A DNA stretch of 64,000 nt, from positions 806,001-870,000 of the forward strand of contig NZ_CP046654.1 of NCBI RefSeq assembly GCF_009759685.1, read 5' to 3'. Shown piece after piece: positions 8,679 through 17,786 of the stretch (the first letter of the stretch is position 1; every line of letters begins with the position of its first letter). The notes beneath the pieces were generated by a model. That model saw only the letters and a list, made by a program, of their open reading frames with translations, was not told where the DNA came from and made no database searches. This DNA is from Acinetobacter baumannii. GTDB taxonomy: Bacteria; Pseudomonadota; Gammaproteobacteria; Pseudomonadales; Moraxellaceae. A program made the translations under genes and the position numbers.

Positions 8679-9515
8679 TTATGATTCATCGGCCCAATTT
8701 GGTAACCTTTTCTGGATAAAAGCCATCGTTCCTTCTTGTCCTTCAGCACCACCAACCGCTTGAGCAAACTGCTGTGCAGCATCATCTAGCAACTCATTTA
8801 AAGGTTCATTGAGTGTTCGATATAACAGTGCTTTAGTCACACGTGAAGCTTGAGGAGCTGCTCGTTTAATGTGTTGAATGGTTTCCTCTAAAGCTTGTTC
8901 AAGTTCAATTTCATTATGTGCAATTTGATGAACCACACCGACACTCAGTGCTGTATGCCCTTCAAAACGCATGCCGAGTAAAGCAAGTCGGCGTGCCTGA
9001 GTCAGGCCAATACGTTTCACCACAAAAGGAGCAATTTGAGCAGGAATCACACCAAGCCCAGTTTCAGGTAAACCAAACTGCGCATTATCACGGCTAATGG
9101 CAACATCAGAAACACATGCCAGCCCAAAACCTCCACCTAACACCGCACCTTCTAAAATGACCACAACAGTCTGTGGTGCAGCTTCAACTTGCTCAAGCAT
9201 GGCACCAAAACGGCGGTTAAAGTCAGTATAAGGTTGTAGACTACCAATGTTAGTTGCTTCAACGCGTAAAGCAGCCATGTCCTTAATATCACCACCTGCG
9301 CAGAAAGTCCCACCTTCACCACGAAAGATGACTGCACGAATTGAAAGATCATCACGAATGGCAGTAAAAACTTGTTGAATCGCATTGACCATATTCAAGT
9401 TCATGGCATTACGGCTCTCTGGTCGGTTTAACCAAAGATATAAAACACTGCCGTCTTGTTCTAATTGAATACTGTCATCAATATCTAAAGCTTGAAGCGA
9501 TGCTGAAAGTGTCAT
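8679..9515 (-). CDS. atuE: Isohexenylglutaconyl-CoA hydratase AtuE
   Basis: AtuE is a crotonase-fold enzyme that hydrates isohexenylglutaconyl-CoA, the product of geranyl-CoA carboxylation and the step before side-chain cleavage. The 278 residues contain the oxyanion-hole segment GGTFCAGGDIKDM (69-80) and the second one in EGAVLGGGFGLACVSD, followed by GLPETGLGVIPAQIAPFVV. The family alone would also allow a methylglutaconyl-CoA hydratase; the operon position between atuD and atuF supports AtuE. A good AAGGA site precedes the ATG and the gap to atuD is only 10 bases. Confidence 0.85.
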   Translation of the reverse strand: MTLSASLQALDIDDSIQLEQDGSVLYLWLNRPESRNAMNLNMVNAIQQVFTAIRDDLSIRAVIFRGEGGTFCAGGDIKDMAALRVEATNIGSLQPYTDFNRRFGAMLEQVEAAPQTVVVILEGAVLGGGFGLACVSDVAISRDNAQFGLPETGLGVIPAQIAPFVVKRIGLTQARRLALLGMRFEGHTALSVGVVHQIAHNEIELEQALEETIQHIKRAAPQASRVTKALLYRTLNEPLNELLDDAAQQFAQAVGGAEGQEGTMAFIQKRLPNWADES

Positions 9516-9525
9516 GGTTGATTCC

Positions 9526-10683
9526 TTATTTTTGTTTTTTTGGCAAGATATCCATCAACTTACAGATAATCCCCAACATAATCTCATCTGCGCCACCGCC
9601 AATAGAGCCTAAACGACCATCACGATATAGCTGGGATGCAGGGTTATCCCACATAAAGCCATTGCCACCCCAATATTGTAGACAGCTATCGGCAACTTCA
9701 CGGCTTAAACGGCCTGCTTTGAGCTTTGCCATAGATGCCAGCTTAGTCACATCTTCACCCGCAATATGCTGTTCACACGCTTGGTAGGTTAAGGCTTTAA
9801 GCGCTTCTACTTCAGTCATGAGTTCGGCAAAACGAAAATGGATATATTGGTTATTAATGAGTGGTTGACCAAATGTCGTACGCTCTTTGGTATAGGCGAT
9901 AGTCTTTTGAATTAAATTTTCCAAACCACCAATCGCATTAGCACAAGCCCATAAACGCTCTTCCTGAAATTGCATCATCTGCATCATGAAGCCCATACCT
10001 TCAACGCCAACCAAGTTACGCTGAGGTACACGTACATTGTCTAAATAAACCTGCGCTGTGGTCGTTGAACGCATCCCTAATTTATTTAACGGCTCTGAAA
10101 AACTAATCCCTTTAGTTTTGGCTGGCACAATAATCATCGACTTATTAACATGTGGTTTATCGTCAGATGTGTTGGCTAAAAGACAGAAGAAATCGGCCTG
10201 CAGTGAGTTGGTAATCCACATTTTGCTGCCGTTAATGACATAGTCATCGCCATCTTTTTTAGCAGTCGTTTTAATAGCAGCAACATCCGAACCAGCATGC
10301 ACTTCCGATACCGCAATTGAGGCAACATATTCTCCAGCAATGGCTGGTGTTAAAAACTCATCACGTAATTCTTTGCTACCAAAACGCGCCAAAGCAGGTG
10401 TTGCCATATCTGTTTGTACACCAATGGCTAAAGGCACACCGCCGCAAGCTGCGCGTCCAATTTCTTCAGCCACAACTAAGTTATAAGAGTAATCTAAAGC
10501 CAGACCACCATTTTCCTCAGGCTTACAAATCCCCAATAGGCCAAGATCCCCCATCTTTTTAAATACATCGTGGATCGGGAAACGTCCAGCTTCTTCCCAT
10601 TCTGGAATATGCGGATTCAGTTCATTTTCAACAAATTGACGAGCTGTACGGCGCAGTGCTTCATGTTCGGCAGTAAATTTCAT
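9526..10683 (-). CDS. atuD: Citronellyl-CoA dehydrogenase AtuD (acyl-CoA dehydrogenase family)
   Basis: A 385-residue FAD-dependent acyl-CoA dehydrogenase, the size of known AtuD proteins, which convert citronellyl-CoA to geranyl-CoA. Three acyl-CoA dehydrogenase regions are seen: an N-terminal helical domain, a central beta domain with IAVSEVHAGSDVAAIKT and the YVINGSKMWITNS strand, and a C-terminal helical domain ending with LQYWGGNGFMWDNPASQLYRD. It lies between atuC and atuE in the operon, with AGGAAT upstream of the start. Substrate assignment comes from context, not from a seen active-site signature. Confidence 0.85.
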   Translation of the reverse strand: MKFTAEHEALRRTARQFVENELNPHIPEWEEAGRFPIHDVFKKMGDLGLLGICKPEENGGLALDYSYNLVVAEEIGRAACGGVPLAIGVQTDMATPALARFGSKELRDEFLTPAIAGEYVASIAVSEVHAGSDVAAIKTTAKKDGDDYVINGSKMWITNSLQADFFCLLANTSDDKPHVNKSMIIVPAKTKGISFSEPLNKLGMRSTTTAQVYLDNVRVPQRNLVGVEGMGFMMQMMQFQEERLWACANAIGGLENLIQKTIAYTKERTTFGQPLINNQYIHFRFAELMTEVEALKALTYQACEQHIAGEDVTKLASMAKLKAGRLSREVADSCLQYWGGNGFMWDNPASQLYRDGRLGSIGGGADEIMLGIICKLMDILPKKQK

Positions 10684-10724
10684 TGTGTTATTCCTATTAA
10701 TTTTTTAATTACGGTAAAGATTGA

Positions 10725-12338
10725 TTAAAAACGAGACACACCAAAACGGGTCGGATTTAGTTCGCGTTGCTGTGCTTCATAAATAGTTTCTAAAAGGAAA
10801 ATAAGTAATTTTCGGGTATCTCGCGGGTCAATAATGCCGTCATCATGTAGCATGGCCGTATTGAAAAGCGCGGTAGATTGCTGCTCTAATTTCATCGCAG
10901 TACTTTGCTCAAGAAAATCGAGCATTTGCGGATTCGGTTCCTGCCCGGAAGCTTTTTGTTTCCCTTCAGCAACAATACGCAGTATCTTTCCGGCCTGTGC
11001 AGCCCCCATTACAGCAACATGCGAGTTCGGCCAAGCAAAAATAAAATCTGGCGATAAACTCCGACCACACATTGCGTAGTTACCAGCACCATATGACCCT
11101 GCCACAACGATTGAAATTTTAGGTACAGTACAATTGGCAACCGCTTGAATCAGTTTTGAGCCATGTTTAATAATGCCATTTTGCTCGGCATCGGTTCCCA
11201 CCATAAAGCCAGTAGTGTTATGTAAGAATAATAACGGACGGTTGGTCTGTTCACATAAGTGAATAAACTGAGCTGCTTTCGCTGCTCCTTGAGGGGTAAT
11301 CGGACCATTATTGGTAATAATACCGATATGCAAACCACCAATTTTTGCCCAGCCACATACCGTTAAATCATCATATTCCTGCTTAAATTCTAGAAAATCT
11401 GAATCGTCAATAATGCGGGCAACCACTTCTTTCATATCAAATGGTTGTTTAGGATCACTTGGAATAACACCCAACAGTTCCTCGGTATCGTAACGAGGCT
11501 CTTTATAAGTCACATCAACTGGTTTGATTTGCTCTTTCCAGTTGAGGTGTTCAAAAATTTCACGCGCAAGTCGAATCCCATCGGCATCATTTTCAGCCAA
11601 ATATTCTGCTGTTCCAGCAACCTGTGCATGCATTTCAGCCCCGCCCAACTCTTCAGCTGTTGCCACTTCGCCAGTGGCAGCCAGAAGTAAAGGTGGACCT
11701 GCAAGAAGCATCTCTGTTTGTTTGCGTACTACAATGACATAATCCGAAAGACCTGGTTGATAAGCTCCTCCTGCCGTTGCATTCCCATGTACCACTGCAA
11801 GCTGAGGAATACCTGCCGCAGACAGACGTGCCTGATTGGCAAAAGTCATACCACCATAGGTAAATACTTCAGCTGCATAATTTAAGTTAGCGCCGCCACT
11901 TTCGGTCAGCGTAATCAGCGGGAGTTTTTGTTCTAAGGCAATTTTTTGCAAACGCAAAGTTTTCTGTACACCCATGGGTGACATGGTCCCGCCTTTAATC
12001 GCGCTGTTACTTGCAGAGACCAGACAACGCACACCACTGACAAAACCAATGCCGGCAATCACGCCGCCACCCGCTTCAGAGCCATCTTTATCATCATGCA
12101 TGTTGTAGCCGACCAAACCACAAAGCTCAACGAAAGGTGAATCAGCATCGAGCAATAACCGTACACGCTCATGCGGCAGAATCTTGCCTTTCTTGTCAAA
12201 CTTCGGTTTAGCAGCATACGATTTATCAATGCTTTTTTGCTGAATTGCACGGACTTCACTCAGCTGAGTAAGCAGTGCCTCTTTATTCTTTTGATACTGT
12301 TCACTACCAACAGTAATTTCGGATTGAAGAATGGTCAT
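10725..12338 (-). CDS. atuC: Geranyl-CoA carboxylase carboxyltransferase beta subunit AtuC
   Basis: The beta subunit transfers carboxyl from AtuF biotin to the gamma-methyl of geranyl-CoA. The 537 residues have the two crotonase-like halves of acyl-CoA carboxyltransferases: an N half with ERVRLLLDADSPFVEL and the CoA-binding GGGVIAGIGFVSG, then a C half with NNGPITPQGAAKAAQFI, the FLHNTTGFMVG loop and VVAGSYGAGNYAMCGR. GCase and methylcrotonyl-CoA carboxylase beta subunits are told apart by small changes in the substrate pocket, which I cannot score reliably; the operon supports AtuC. A strong site (GAGGAATAAAAA) precedes the ATG, 10 bases after atuB. Confidence 0.88.
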   Translation of the reverse strand: MTILQSEITVGSEQYQKNKEALLTQLSEVRAIQQKSIDKSYAAKPKFDKKGKILPHERVRLLLDADSPFVELCGLVGYNMHDDKDGSEAGGGVIAGIGFVSGVRCLVSASNSAIKGGTMSPMGVQKTLRLQKIALEQKLPLITLTESGGANLNYAAEVFTYGGMTFANQARLSAAGIPQLAVVHGNATAGGAYQPGLSDYVIVVRKQTEMLLAGPPLLLAATGEVATAEELGGAEMHAQVAGTAEYLAENDADGIRLAREIFEHLNWKEQIKPVDVTYKEPRYDTEELLGVIPSDPKQPFDMKEVVARIIDDSDFLEFKQEYDDLTVCGWAKIGGLHIGIITNNGPITPQGAAKAAQFIHLCEQTNRPLLFLHNTTGFMVGTDAEQNGIIKHGSKLIQAVANCTVPKISIVVAGSYGAGNYAMCGRSLSPDFIFAWPNSHVAVMGAAQAGKILRIVAEGKQKASGQEPNPQMLDFLEQSTAMKLEQQSTALFNTAMLHDDGIIDPRDTRKLLIFLLETIYEAQQRELNPTRFGVSRF

Positions 12339-12348
12339 TTTTTATTCC

Positions 12349-13275
12349 TCACTCCGAGCCTGAATTATTGCTTTGCTCGACTTTCTCAGTCTTATCTTTT
12401 TTAAAAATTTCAGGAATAAACGCGCGATGGAAACCATTATAAGACTGACTATTTATTGCTTCGGCTAGTGGGTACATGCGTGTCCCTTGCGATGCAGCGC
12501 CATCAATACGCAAAGTTACACCTGACACAAAAGCCGTAGCATCGGACAGTAAATAACAAATTGCCGATGAGACTTCCGACTCAGTTCCCATACGTTTTAA
12601 CGGTACATTGCCAGCAAGACTTGGAATAATTACTTTGGCAAAATCACCGCTATAATTATCCATACCGGATGATACAATCCACCCCGGTGCAACCGCATTT
12701 ACACGAACACCAGATTTGCCCCACTCAACCGATGCTGTTTTAGTTAAGTTATCAACCCCTGAACGCGCGGCACCAGAATGTCCCATTCCCGGCATGCCGC
12801 CCCACATATCAGCAGTCATATTGACAATACTGCCACCATGTTTAGCCATCCATTGGTTATAAGCTTCACGCATTAGATAGAAAGTTGCGTGTAAATTATT
12901 ACGCACGACTGCATCGAAACCATTCGCCGAAATATTCTCTAAAGCTGAGGGGAACTGCCCGCCTGCATTATTTACCAAACCATCGAGTTTGCCGAATTTC
13001 TCAATCACTTCGGCAATCATATTTTTCACTTGTTCTTCTTCACGGTTATCACAAACAATGAAATGAACTAAGCCCCCATCTTTTATTATTTCTTGGCTTA
13101 CTTTCTCTAATTTTTCAATTTTGCGTCCTGTAATCACTACTTGAGCGCCGAGGGCTGCAAGCTCATGTGCAGTACAGCGTCCAATTCCTGAGCCACCACC
13201 TGTCACAATAATGACTTTATTGGCGAAAGCACCTGGTCTAAATATTGATTGATAACTCATCTTTGTTTCATCCAT
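12349..13275 (-). CDS. atuB: Short-chain dehydrogenase AtuB
   Basis: A 308-residue NAD(P)-dependent short-chain dehydrogenase of the atu pathway, thought to act on citronellol/geraniol oxidation or a later hydroxyacyl intermediate. The TGGGSGIG nucleotide-binding motif is near residue 25-32 and NNAGG near 101, but the usual catalytic YxxxK appears as SGAARSGVDNLTK, where the tyrosine is replaced by serine, a feature shared with 2,4-dienoyl-CoA reductase-like members. The start could also be the second methionine five codons in (MSYQSIF). It begins only 5 bases after the atuA stop, so translation is probably coupled. Confidence 0.8.
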   Translation of the reverse strand: MDETKMSYQSIFRPGAFANKVIIVTGGGSGIGRCTAHELAALGAQVVITGRKIEKLEKVSQEIIKDGGLVHFIVCDNREEEQVKNMIAEVIEKFGKLDGLVNNAGGQFPSALENISANGFDAVVRNNLHATFYLMREAYNQWMAKHGGSIVNMTADMWGGMPGMGHSGAARSGVDNLTKTASVEWGKSGVRVNAVAPGWIVSSGMDNYSGDFAKVIIPSLAGNVPLKRMGTESEVSSAICYLLSDATAFVSGVTLRIDGAASQGTRMYPLAEAINSQSYNGFHRAFIPEIFKKDKTEKVEQSNNSGSE

Positions 13276-13280
13276 TCATT

Positions 13281-15098
13281 TTATTTTTCTAAAAGATGTG
13301 CCGGAACTTTAACAGGCATATCCAATAACTGTTGGGCAAAGGCTTTACCTTGCGGATCAATACGTAAGCTGGCAACACCACCACCACCTAAGGCATTCTC
13401 CAACATAAAATTCAGTGCATTTAAACCCAGTAACTCATAACGAATTACTCGCCCTTTCTCAGCATCCAAGACATGTTGCATATAGCTTGCAACAGACTGT
13501 TCAGTTAGTGCTGCACGAATCCATGGTAAATAGTCTGCTTTACGTGCAATCACGCCAATATTGCTATGATTGCCTTTATCACCACTGCGGGCATGCGCAA
13601 TTTCAATCAAAGGAACTTCAATTTCATCTCCTTGATAAACTGCATTTTCACCTGCCGTCAATGTAGGCAATTGCTCTGTAGAAACCCCTTGTGGAATTTC
13701 AACCGCGTGACGTTGGCCATCAAGATCAATTTCAACATTGATCTGATTTTTATCAATTAAAAATGAAAATAATTTGATCACTGGAGATGCTTTGGGTCGG
13801 CCTCCAACAATTCCTGCCAAGGCTGGAGCCATACCTGTTGAAGCTTGTGCAATTTCAGATGCAAAGAACATACATGCTTCTTTAAACATGTGTTTTACAG
13901 CTATTTTGACCACAACTTCACGACTATTCAATGTTTGGGCATGGTCGCCATAGGTACTTTCAATACCTAAAATTTCAACAGACTTTTCACTAAATGGCGG
14001 CACTGAGCGCATTGCTAAAACACGTTCACACTTAGTCAAAATCGCATCAGCAATGACTTGTGCTTTTTGTGGTGCCTCACGTCCTGCAATGAGGAAACTC
14101 ACTAAAACCCGATATCCATCTGGGTAAGTCGCGCTGACTTTATATTGTGTAGTTGGTGCTTGTCCTTTTGCACCCGTCACACGAACTCGGTGCTCCCCGA
14201 CTTGCTCTAAATGCACGTGGCTGAAATCAGCAATGACATCGGGTAGTAAATATGCTTGAGGATTGCCTATTTCATAAACAATTTGCTCTGCAACAGTAGC
14301 AGTAGAAACCAGACCACCCGTACCTTGAGGCTTAGTTACAACAAATGAGCCATCTTCACTCACTTCGACCACTGGAAAACCCATATTGTCAAAGCCTTGT
14401 ACCAAATGCCAATCGGTGAAATTGCCGCCTGTACATTGCGCACCGCACTCAATCACATGCCCTGCCAACGAACCTTGAGCCAATTTGTCATAATCATCGA
14501 GCGACCACTGATATTCATGAAGTAAAGGAGCAAGGACCACAGCCGAATCGACGACACGGCCCGTAATCACAATATCTGCCCCCAAATCTAAAGCATCACG
14601 AATAGCCACTGCTCCAAGATAAGCATTACTACTCGCCACTTGTTCTGGTAAAGGTCCACCACTAAACATTTCCAGAACATTCTGCTGCTTAAGCTGCTCA
14701 TGTTTTGGTAAAAGATCATCACCTAAAACCACAGCCACTTTCAGATCTAGACCATACTCTTTAATAATTTTTTGCAATGCGTCCCGACAAGCCAATGGAT
14801 TAACACCACCCGCATTACTAATCACTTTAATCTTTTTTTCAGCAATTTTTTTTAGTAAGGGTGCCATGACTCGGCTGACAAAATCTAAAGCGTAACCATG
14901 TTTCGGTTCTACCATCTTCGCTTTTGCCATAATCGACATGGTAATCTCGGACAAATAATCAAAAACCAAATAATTAATATCGGTCAAATGCACTAACTGA
15001 AAAGCGGCAGTATTGGTATCTCCCCAAAACCCAGAGGCACACCCTATTTTTACGACTCGATGATCATCCTGCTGATTATTTGCCATTCTATTTCTCAT
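13281..15098 (-). CDS. atuA: Acyclic terpene utilisation protein AtuA (DUF1446)
   Basis: AtuA is required for growth on citronellol and related acyclic terpenes, but its precise reaction is not settled. The 605-residue protein begins with VKIGCASGFWGDTNTA, the DUF1446 signature, and includes NAGGVNPLACRDAL, DIVITGRVVDSAVVLAPL and, after a linker near residue 490, a C-terminal domain with AHARSGDKGNHSNIGVIAR. It is the first gene of the operon and diverges from atuR. A start at the fifth codon (MANNQQ, 15086) is about as likely, since GAGAAA precedes it while the upstream ATG lacks a clear ribosome site. Confidence 0.9.
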   Translation of the reverse strand: MRNRMANNQQDDHRVVKIGCASGFWGDTNTAAFQLVHLTDINYLVFDYLSEITMSIMAKAKMVEPKHGYALDFVSRVMAPLLKKIAEKKIKVISNAGGVNPLACRDALQKIIKEYGLDLKVAVVLGDDLLPKHEQLKQQNVLEMFSGGPLPEQVASSNAYLGAVAIRDALDLGADIVITGRVVDSAVVLAPLLHEYQWSLDDYDKLAQGSLAGHVIECGAQCTGGNFTDWHLVQGFDNMGFPVVEVSEDGSFVVTKPQGTGGLVSTATVAEQIVYEIGNPQAYLLPDVIADFSHVHLEQVGEHRVRVTGAKGQAPTTQYKVSATYPDGYRVLVSFLIAGREAPQKAQVIADAILTKCERVLAMRSVPPFSEKSVEILGIESTYGDHAQTLNSREVVVKIAVKHMFKEACMFFASEIAQASTGMAPALAGIVGGRPKASPVIKLFSFLIDKNQINVEIDLDGQRHAVEIPQGVSTEQLPTLTAGENAVYQGDEIEVPLIEIAHARSGDKGNHSNIGVIARKADYLPWIRAALTEQSVASYMQHVLDAEKGRVIRYELLGLNALNFMLENALGGGGVASLRIDPQGKAFAQQLLDMPVKVPAHLLEK

Positions 15099-15127
15099 TA
15101 TTTTGTCTAAAAATCAGCCTCAACATT

Positions 15128-15145
15128 ACCAAGCAAGCGCTTGGT
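15128..15145. promoter_or_regulatory. Palindrome, candidate AtuR operator 1
   Basis: ACCAAGCAAGCGCTTGGT has perfect 7-base arms, and the inner CAAGCGCTTG is itself a palindrome. It lies about 30 bases upstream of the atuA start. AtuR of Pseudomonas is known to bind inverted repeats in the same intergenic region. Confidence 0.5.
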
Positions 15146-15222
15146 TTGTAAAGCGCAAAATGTTATTGTGATGTTGACCAAATCTTCCAAATTCGGCAAA
15201 TAACCTGAAATACGATGAAATT

Positions 15223-15240
15223 TAGTGAAAATTTCCACTA
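15223..15240. promoter_or_regulatory. Palindrome, candidate operator 2 next to atuR
   Basis: TAGTGAAAATTTCCACTA is an 18-base near-perfect palindrome (TAGTG/CACTA arms around AAATTT) 33 bases upstream of the atuR ATG. Its sequence differs from the first palindrome, so both may not be bound by the same protein. Confidence 0.4.
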
Positions 15241-15272
15241 TAGTCTTTTAGATAAAGGAACAAACTGAGCAC

Positions 15273-15872
15273 ATGATTGCCACCTCAATTGAACAGATTC
15301 CAAATATCCCCTGCTTTGATGACAGTCCACGTGGCCGTTTATTGCACGGTGCAGCCTATCTTTTTCATAAGCAAGGCTATGATAAAACCACTGTTCGTGA
15401 ACTTGCTCAGTTTATTGGAATCCAATCGGGAAGCTTATTTCATCATTTCAAAAGTAAAGATGATATCCTCGCTCATGTGATGGAACAGACCATTATCTAT
15501 AATCTTGCCCGTTTAAATGATGCAGTAACTCAATCTACAGACCCAGAACAACAATTACGTGCTCTTATTAAATCCGAACTGATCTCAATTACTGGAGATA
15601 CTGGTGCAGCCATGGCTGTGTTGGTGTACGAATGGTTCGCTCTATCAAAAGAAAAGCAAGATTATCTTTTAAAAATGCGTAATGAATATGAACAAATCTG
15701 GCTCGACGTTATAGAAAAGTTACGCACACAAGGTAAAGTCAAACACGATGCTTTTATTTGGCGACGCTTAATTGGCGGTGCAATTTCATGGACTGTAACT
15801 TGGTATAAATCTGAGGGTAAAGTCAAAATTGATGAGTTAACGGAAATGGTTTGGGAAATGGCTTTGAAATAA
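15273..15872 (+). CDS. atuR: TetR-family regulator AtuR
   Basis: A 199-residue TetR-type repressor divergent from atuA, in the position of Pseudomonas AtuR, which represses the atu operon until terpenes or their CoA esters are present. The N-terminal helix-turn-helix covers about residues 18-65 (AAYLFHKQGYDKTTVRELAQFIGIQSGSLFHHFKSKDDIL), with the usual FHHF recognition end. The C-terminal half is a helical ligand and dimer domain (IWRRLIGGAISWTVTWYKSEG). Two palindromes lie in the 174-base space to atuA. Naming rests on the shared operon; other TetR regulators of acyl-CoA metabolism look alike. Confidence 0.82.
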   Translation: MIATSIEQIPNIPCFDDSPRGRLLHGAAYLFHKQGYDKTTVRELAQFIGIQSGSLFHHFKSKDDILAHVMEQTIIYNLARLNDAVTQSTDPEQQLRALIKSELISITGDTGAAMAVLVYEWFALSKEKQDYLLKMRNEYEQIWLDVIEKLRTQGKVKHDAFIWRRLIGGAISWTVTWYKSEGKVKIDELTEMVWEMALK

Positions 15873-15896
15873 AAAAGGTGGCTCAAAGTCCACCTT
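15871..15896 (-). terminator. Terminator of the acyl-CoA dehydrogenase gene on the minus strand
   Basis: A 7-bp stem (AAGGTGG / CCACCTT) with an 8-base loop; read on the minus strand it runs into T6. On the plus strand there is no T-run after it. Confidence 0.7.
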
Positions 15897-15903
15897 ATAA
15901 GAA

Positions 15904-17067
15904 TTAATAACCAAGCTGTTTACTAATCAAATCTTTCATAATTTCTTCAGCACCACCGCCAATCATATTGACCTTCACTTCACGGTAAATACGTTCTGAC
16001 TTGGTACCTCGCATAAAGCCCATACCACCTAATGTTTGTACAGCCGCATCAGCACAAAATTGCATAGTGCGAGTCGCAACATTTTTAAGCATTGAAATTT
16101 GCGCCACCAACTCAGGTCCTTGTAACTTCGGCTGAGTCATTTTCCATGCTGTTTCTTCAAGTAATGCCCGCGTTGAGGTCAGTTGGGTTGCCATATCTAC
16201 CAATTTATGGCGTACTACTTGATGATCTATTAATCGCTTACCAAAAGTTTTACGTTGCTGTGCCCATTCTAAAGCTTCTTCATAACAGACTAATGCATAC
16301 CCATAAGCGACTACTCCCAAGAAAAACCTCTCCATATTAAAGTTATTCATAATAACTTTAAAACCAGCATTTTCTTTGCCAAGTAGATTTGATGCAGGTA
16401 CTCGTACTTGATCAAAATGCAAATGTGCCGTATCTGATGCCCACCACCCCATTTTCTTCAAAGGCGTTTTAGTAATACCTTCACTATGTGCATCAATGAG
16501 TAACATTGAAATGCCTTCTGCACCCGTTTTTGTCGGATCAGTACGCACTGCAACTGTATAATAGTCTGCACGAATTCCCGATGTAATAAATGTTTTCTCG
16601 CCCGAAACAATATAATAATCCCCATCTCTGACAGCTTTAGTCTGTAATGCAGCAACATCTGAACCACCACCAGGTTCTGTAATCGCTAAAGCCGAAATTT
16701 TCTCACCGGAAATAATACCTGGCAGAACTCTAGCCTTTAACTCCTCACTCCCAAAGTGCTGAATGGGAGGGGCGCCAATGGTATGGACCATGAGCGAGAT
16801 ATGCACCCCACCTGAACCCGCCTTTGCCATTTCGATACCAGCCAGTAATGAATAGAATGGATCTGCATCTGGAATACCACCATATTCTTCTGAAAAACCT
16901 AGACCCAGTAATCCAATTTCGGCAGCCTTTTTATAAAGTTCTCTTGGGAATGTCTCAGCCTCATCCCATTCATTAACGAAAGGTGCCATTTCTTTTTGTA
17001 CAAATCTACGAACATTATCGGCAAAAGCTATATGTTGTTCATTATAGTAAATTGGATTGAGCTGCAT
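15904..17067 (-). CDS. Acyl-CoA dehydrogenase, converging on atuR
   Basis: A second complete acyl-CoA dehydrogenase, 387 residues from the chosen start (MQLNPIYYNEQH). The longer frame begins 20 codons upstream, but AGGA lies 11 bases before this ATG and family length agrees with it. The FAD and substrate regions ALAITEPGGGSDVAALQTK, YYIVSGEKTFITSG and the C-terminal QTLGGMGFMRGTKSERIYREVK are intact. It resembles isovaleryl/citronellyl-CoA type enzymes and could serve a later round of terpene or branched-chain breakdown. It is not part of the atu transcript, being on the other side of atuR. Confidence 0.85.
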   Translation of the reverse strand: MQLNPIYYNEQHIAFADNVRRFVQKEMAPFVNEWDEAETFPRELYKKAAEIGLLGLGFSEEYGGIPDADPFYSLLAGIEMAKAGSGGVHISLMVHTIGAPPIQHFGSEELKARVLPGIISGEKISALAITEPGGGSDVAALQTKAVRDGDYYIVSGEKTFITSGIRADYYTVAVRTDPTKTGAEGISMLLIDAHSEGITKTPLKKMGWWASDTAHLHFDQVRVPASNLLGKENAGFKVIMNNFNMERFFLGVVAYGYALVCYEEALEWAQQRKTFGKRLIDHQVVRHKLVDMATQLTSTRALLEETAWKMTQPKLQGPELVAQISMLKNVATRTMQFCADAAVQTLGGMGFMRGTKSERIYREVKVNMIGGGAEEIMKDLISKQLGY

Positions 17068-17203
17068 TTTTAGAAATGTCCTGATGTTTTTATTTAATTC
17101 CAGAACATATCTTGTCATGTTTACCATCAGTCAAAAGTTGCAAGAATCTCCATTTTCTTGGCATAAAATATCAAATCCAGACGATCGAGTTGATTCGCAA
17201 GAC

Positions 17204-17767
17204 CTATACCCTTAAACAGCAGCGAAAACCACGAGCTGCATAATATGACTGGGCTCCATTGTGATAGATGAAGACTCGACCATAGCGACGGTCCGCAAAA
17301 AGAGCTCCTCCTAATTTTCGAATTTCCTCGGGAGTAGCAAGCCAGCTTGATGTTTTTAGATCAAACTCACCGAGCTGTTGTAATTGATGATATTGCTCTT
17401 CTGTTAGGAGTTCAGCCCCTATTTCTTGGACTAAGTCTATTGCGCTATTTTTAGGAGGATGATCTTTTCTAGACTCTAAGGCTTCTCGATCATAGCAAAG
17501 GCTTCTACGACCTTTCGGTGACTCAACAGAGCAATCTATAAACAAATATTCATCTTTCTGCTGGTCATAAGCAATAACATCCGGCTCTCCTCCTGTATTT
17601 TCCATTTCCTGCAATGCCCATAGTTTGTCTGGAGACTCAATGAGTTTAGCTCGCACATTCATCCAATCAATTTCTTTATGTCGATGTATATTCTTTTCAA
17701 ATCTATTTTTTAATAATTCAAGCAACATATCTATTTGTTTTGAAGTTAATTGTTTTTTAGTCATCAT
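17204..17767 (-). CDS. DUF4256 family protein
   Basis: A 187-residue soluble protein of the DUF4256 family, whose function is unknown. Typical features are the conserved ENTGGEPDVI and YLFIDCSVESPKGRRSLCYDREALESRK stretches and a final tract YHNGAQSYYAARGFR. The longest frame starts 13 codons earlier but would overlap the preceding GFA gene; the MMTKKQ start has AAGG eight bases upstream and is preferred. It follows the GFA gene by about 20 bases and is probably co-transcribed. Confidence 0.75.
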   Translation of the reverse strand: MMTKKQLTSKQIDMLLELLKNRFEKNIHRHKEIDWMNVRAKLIESPDKLWALQEMENTGGEPDVIAYDQQKDEYLFIDCSVESPKGRRSLCYDREALESRKDHPPKNSAIDLVQEIGAELLTEEQYHQLQQLGEFDLKTSSWLATPEEIRKLGGALFADRRYGRVFIYHNGAQSYYAARGFRCCLRV

Positions 17768-17786
17768 TGAATAAACCTTATAGTTA

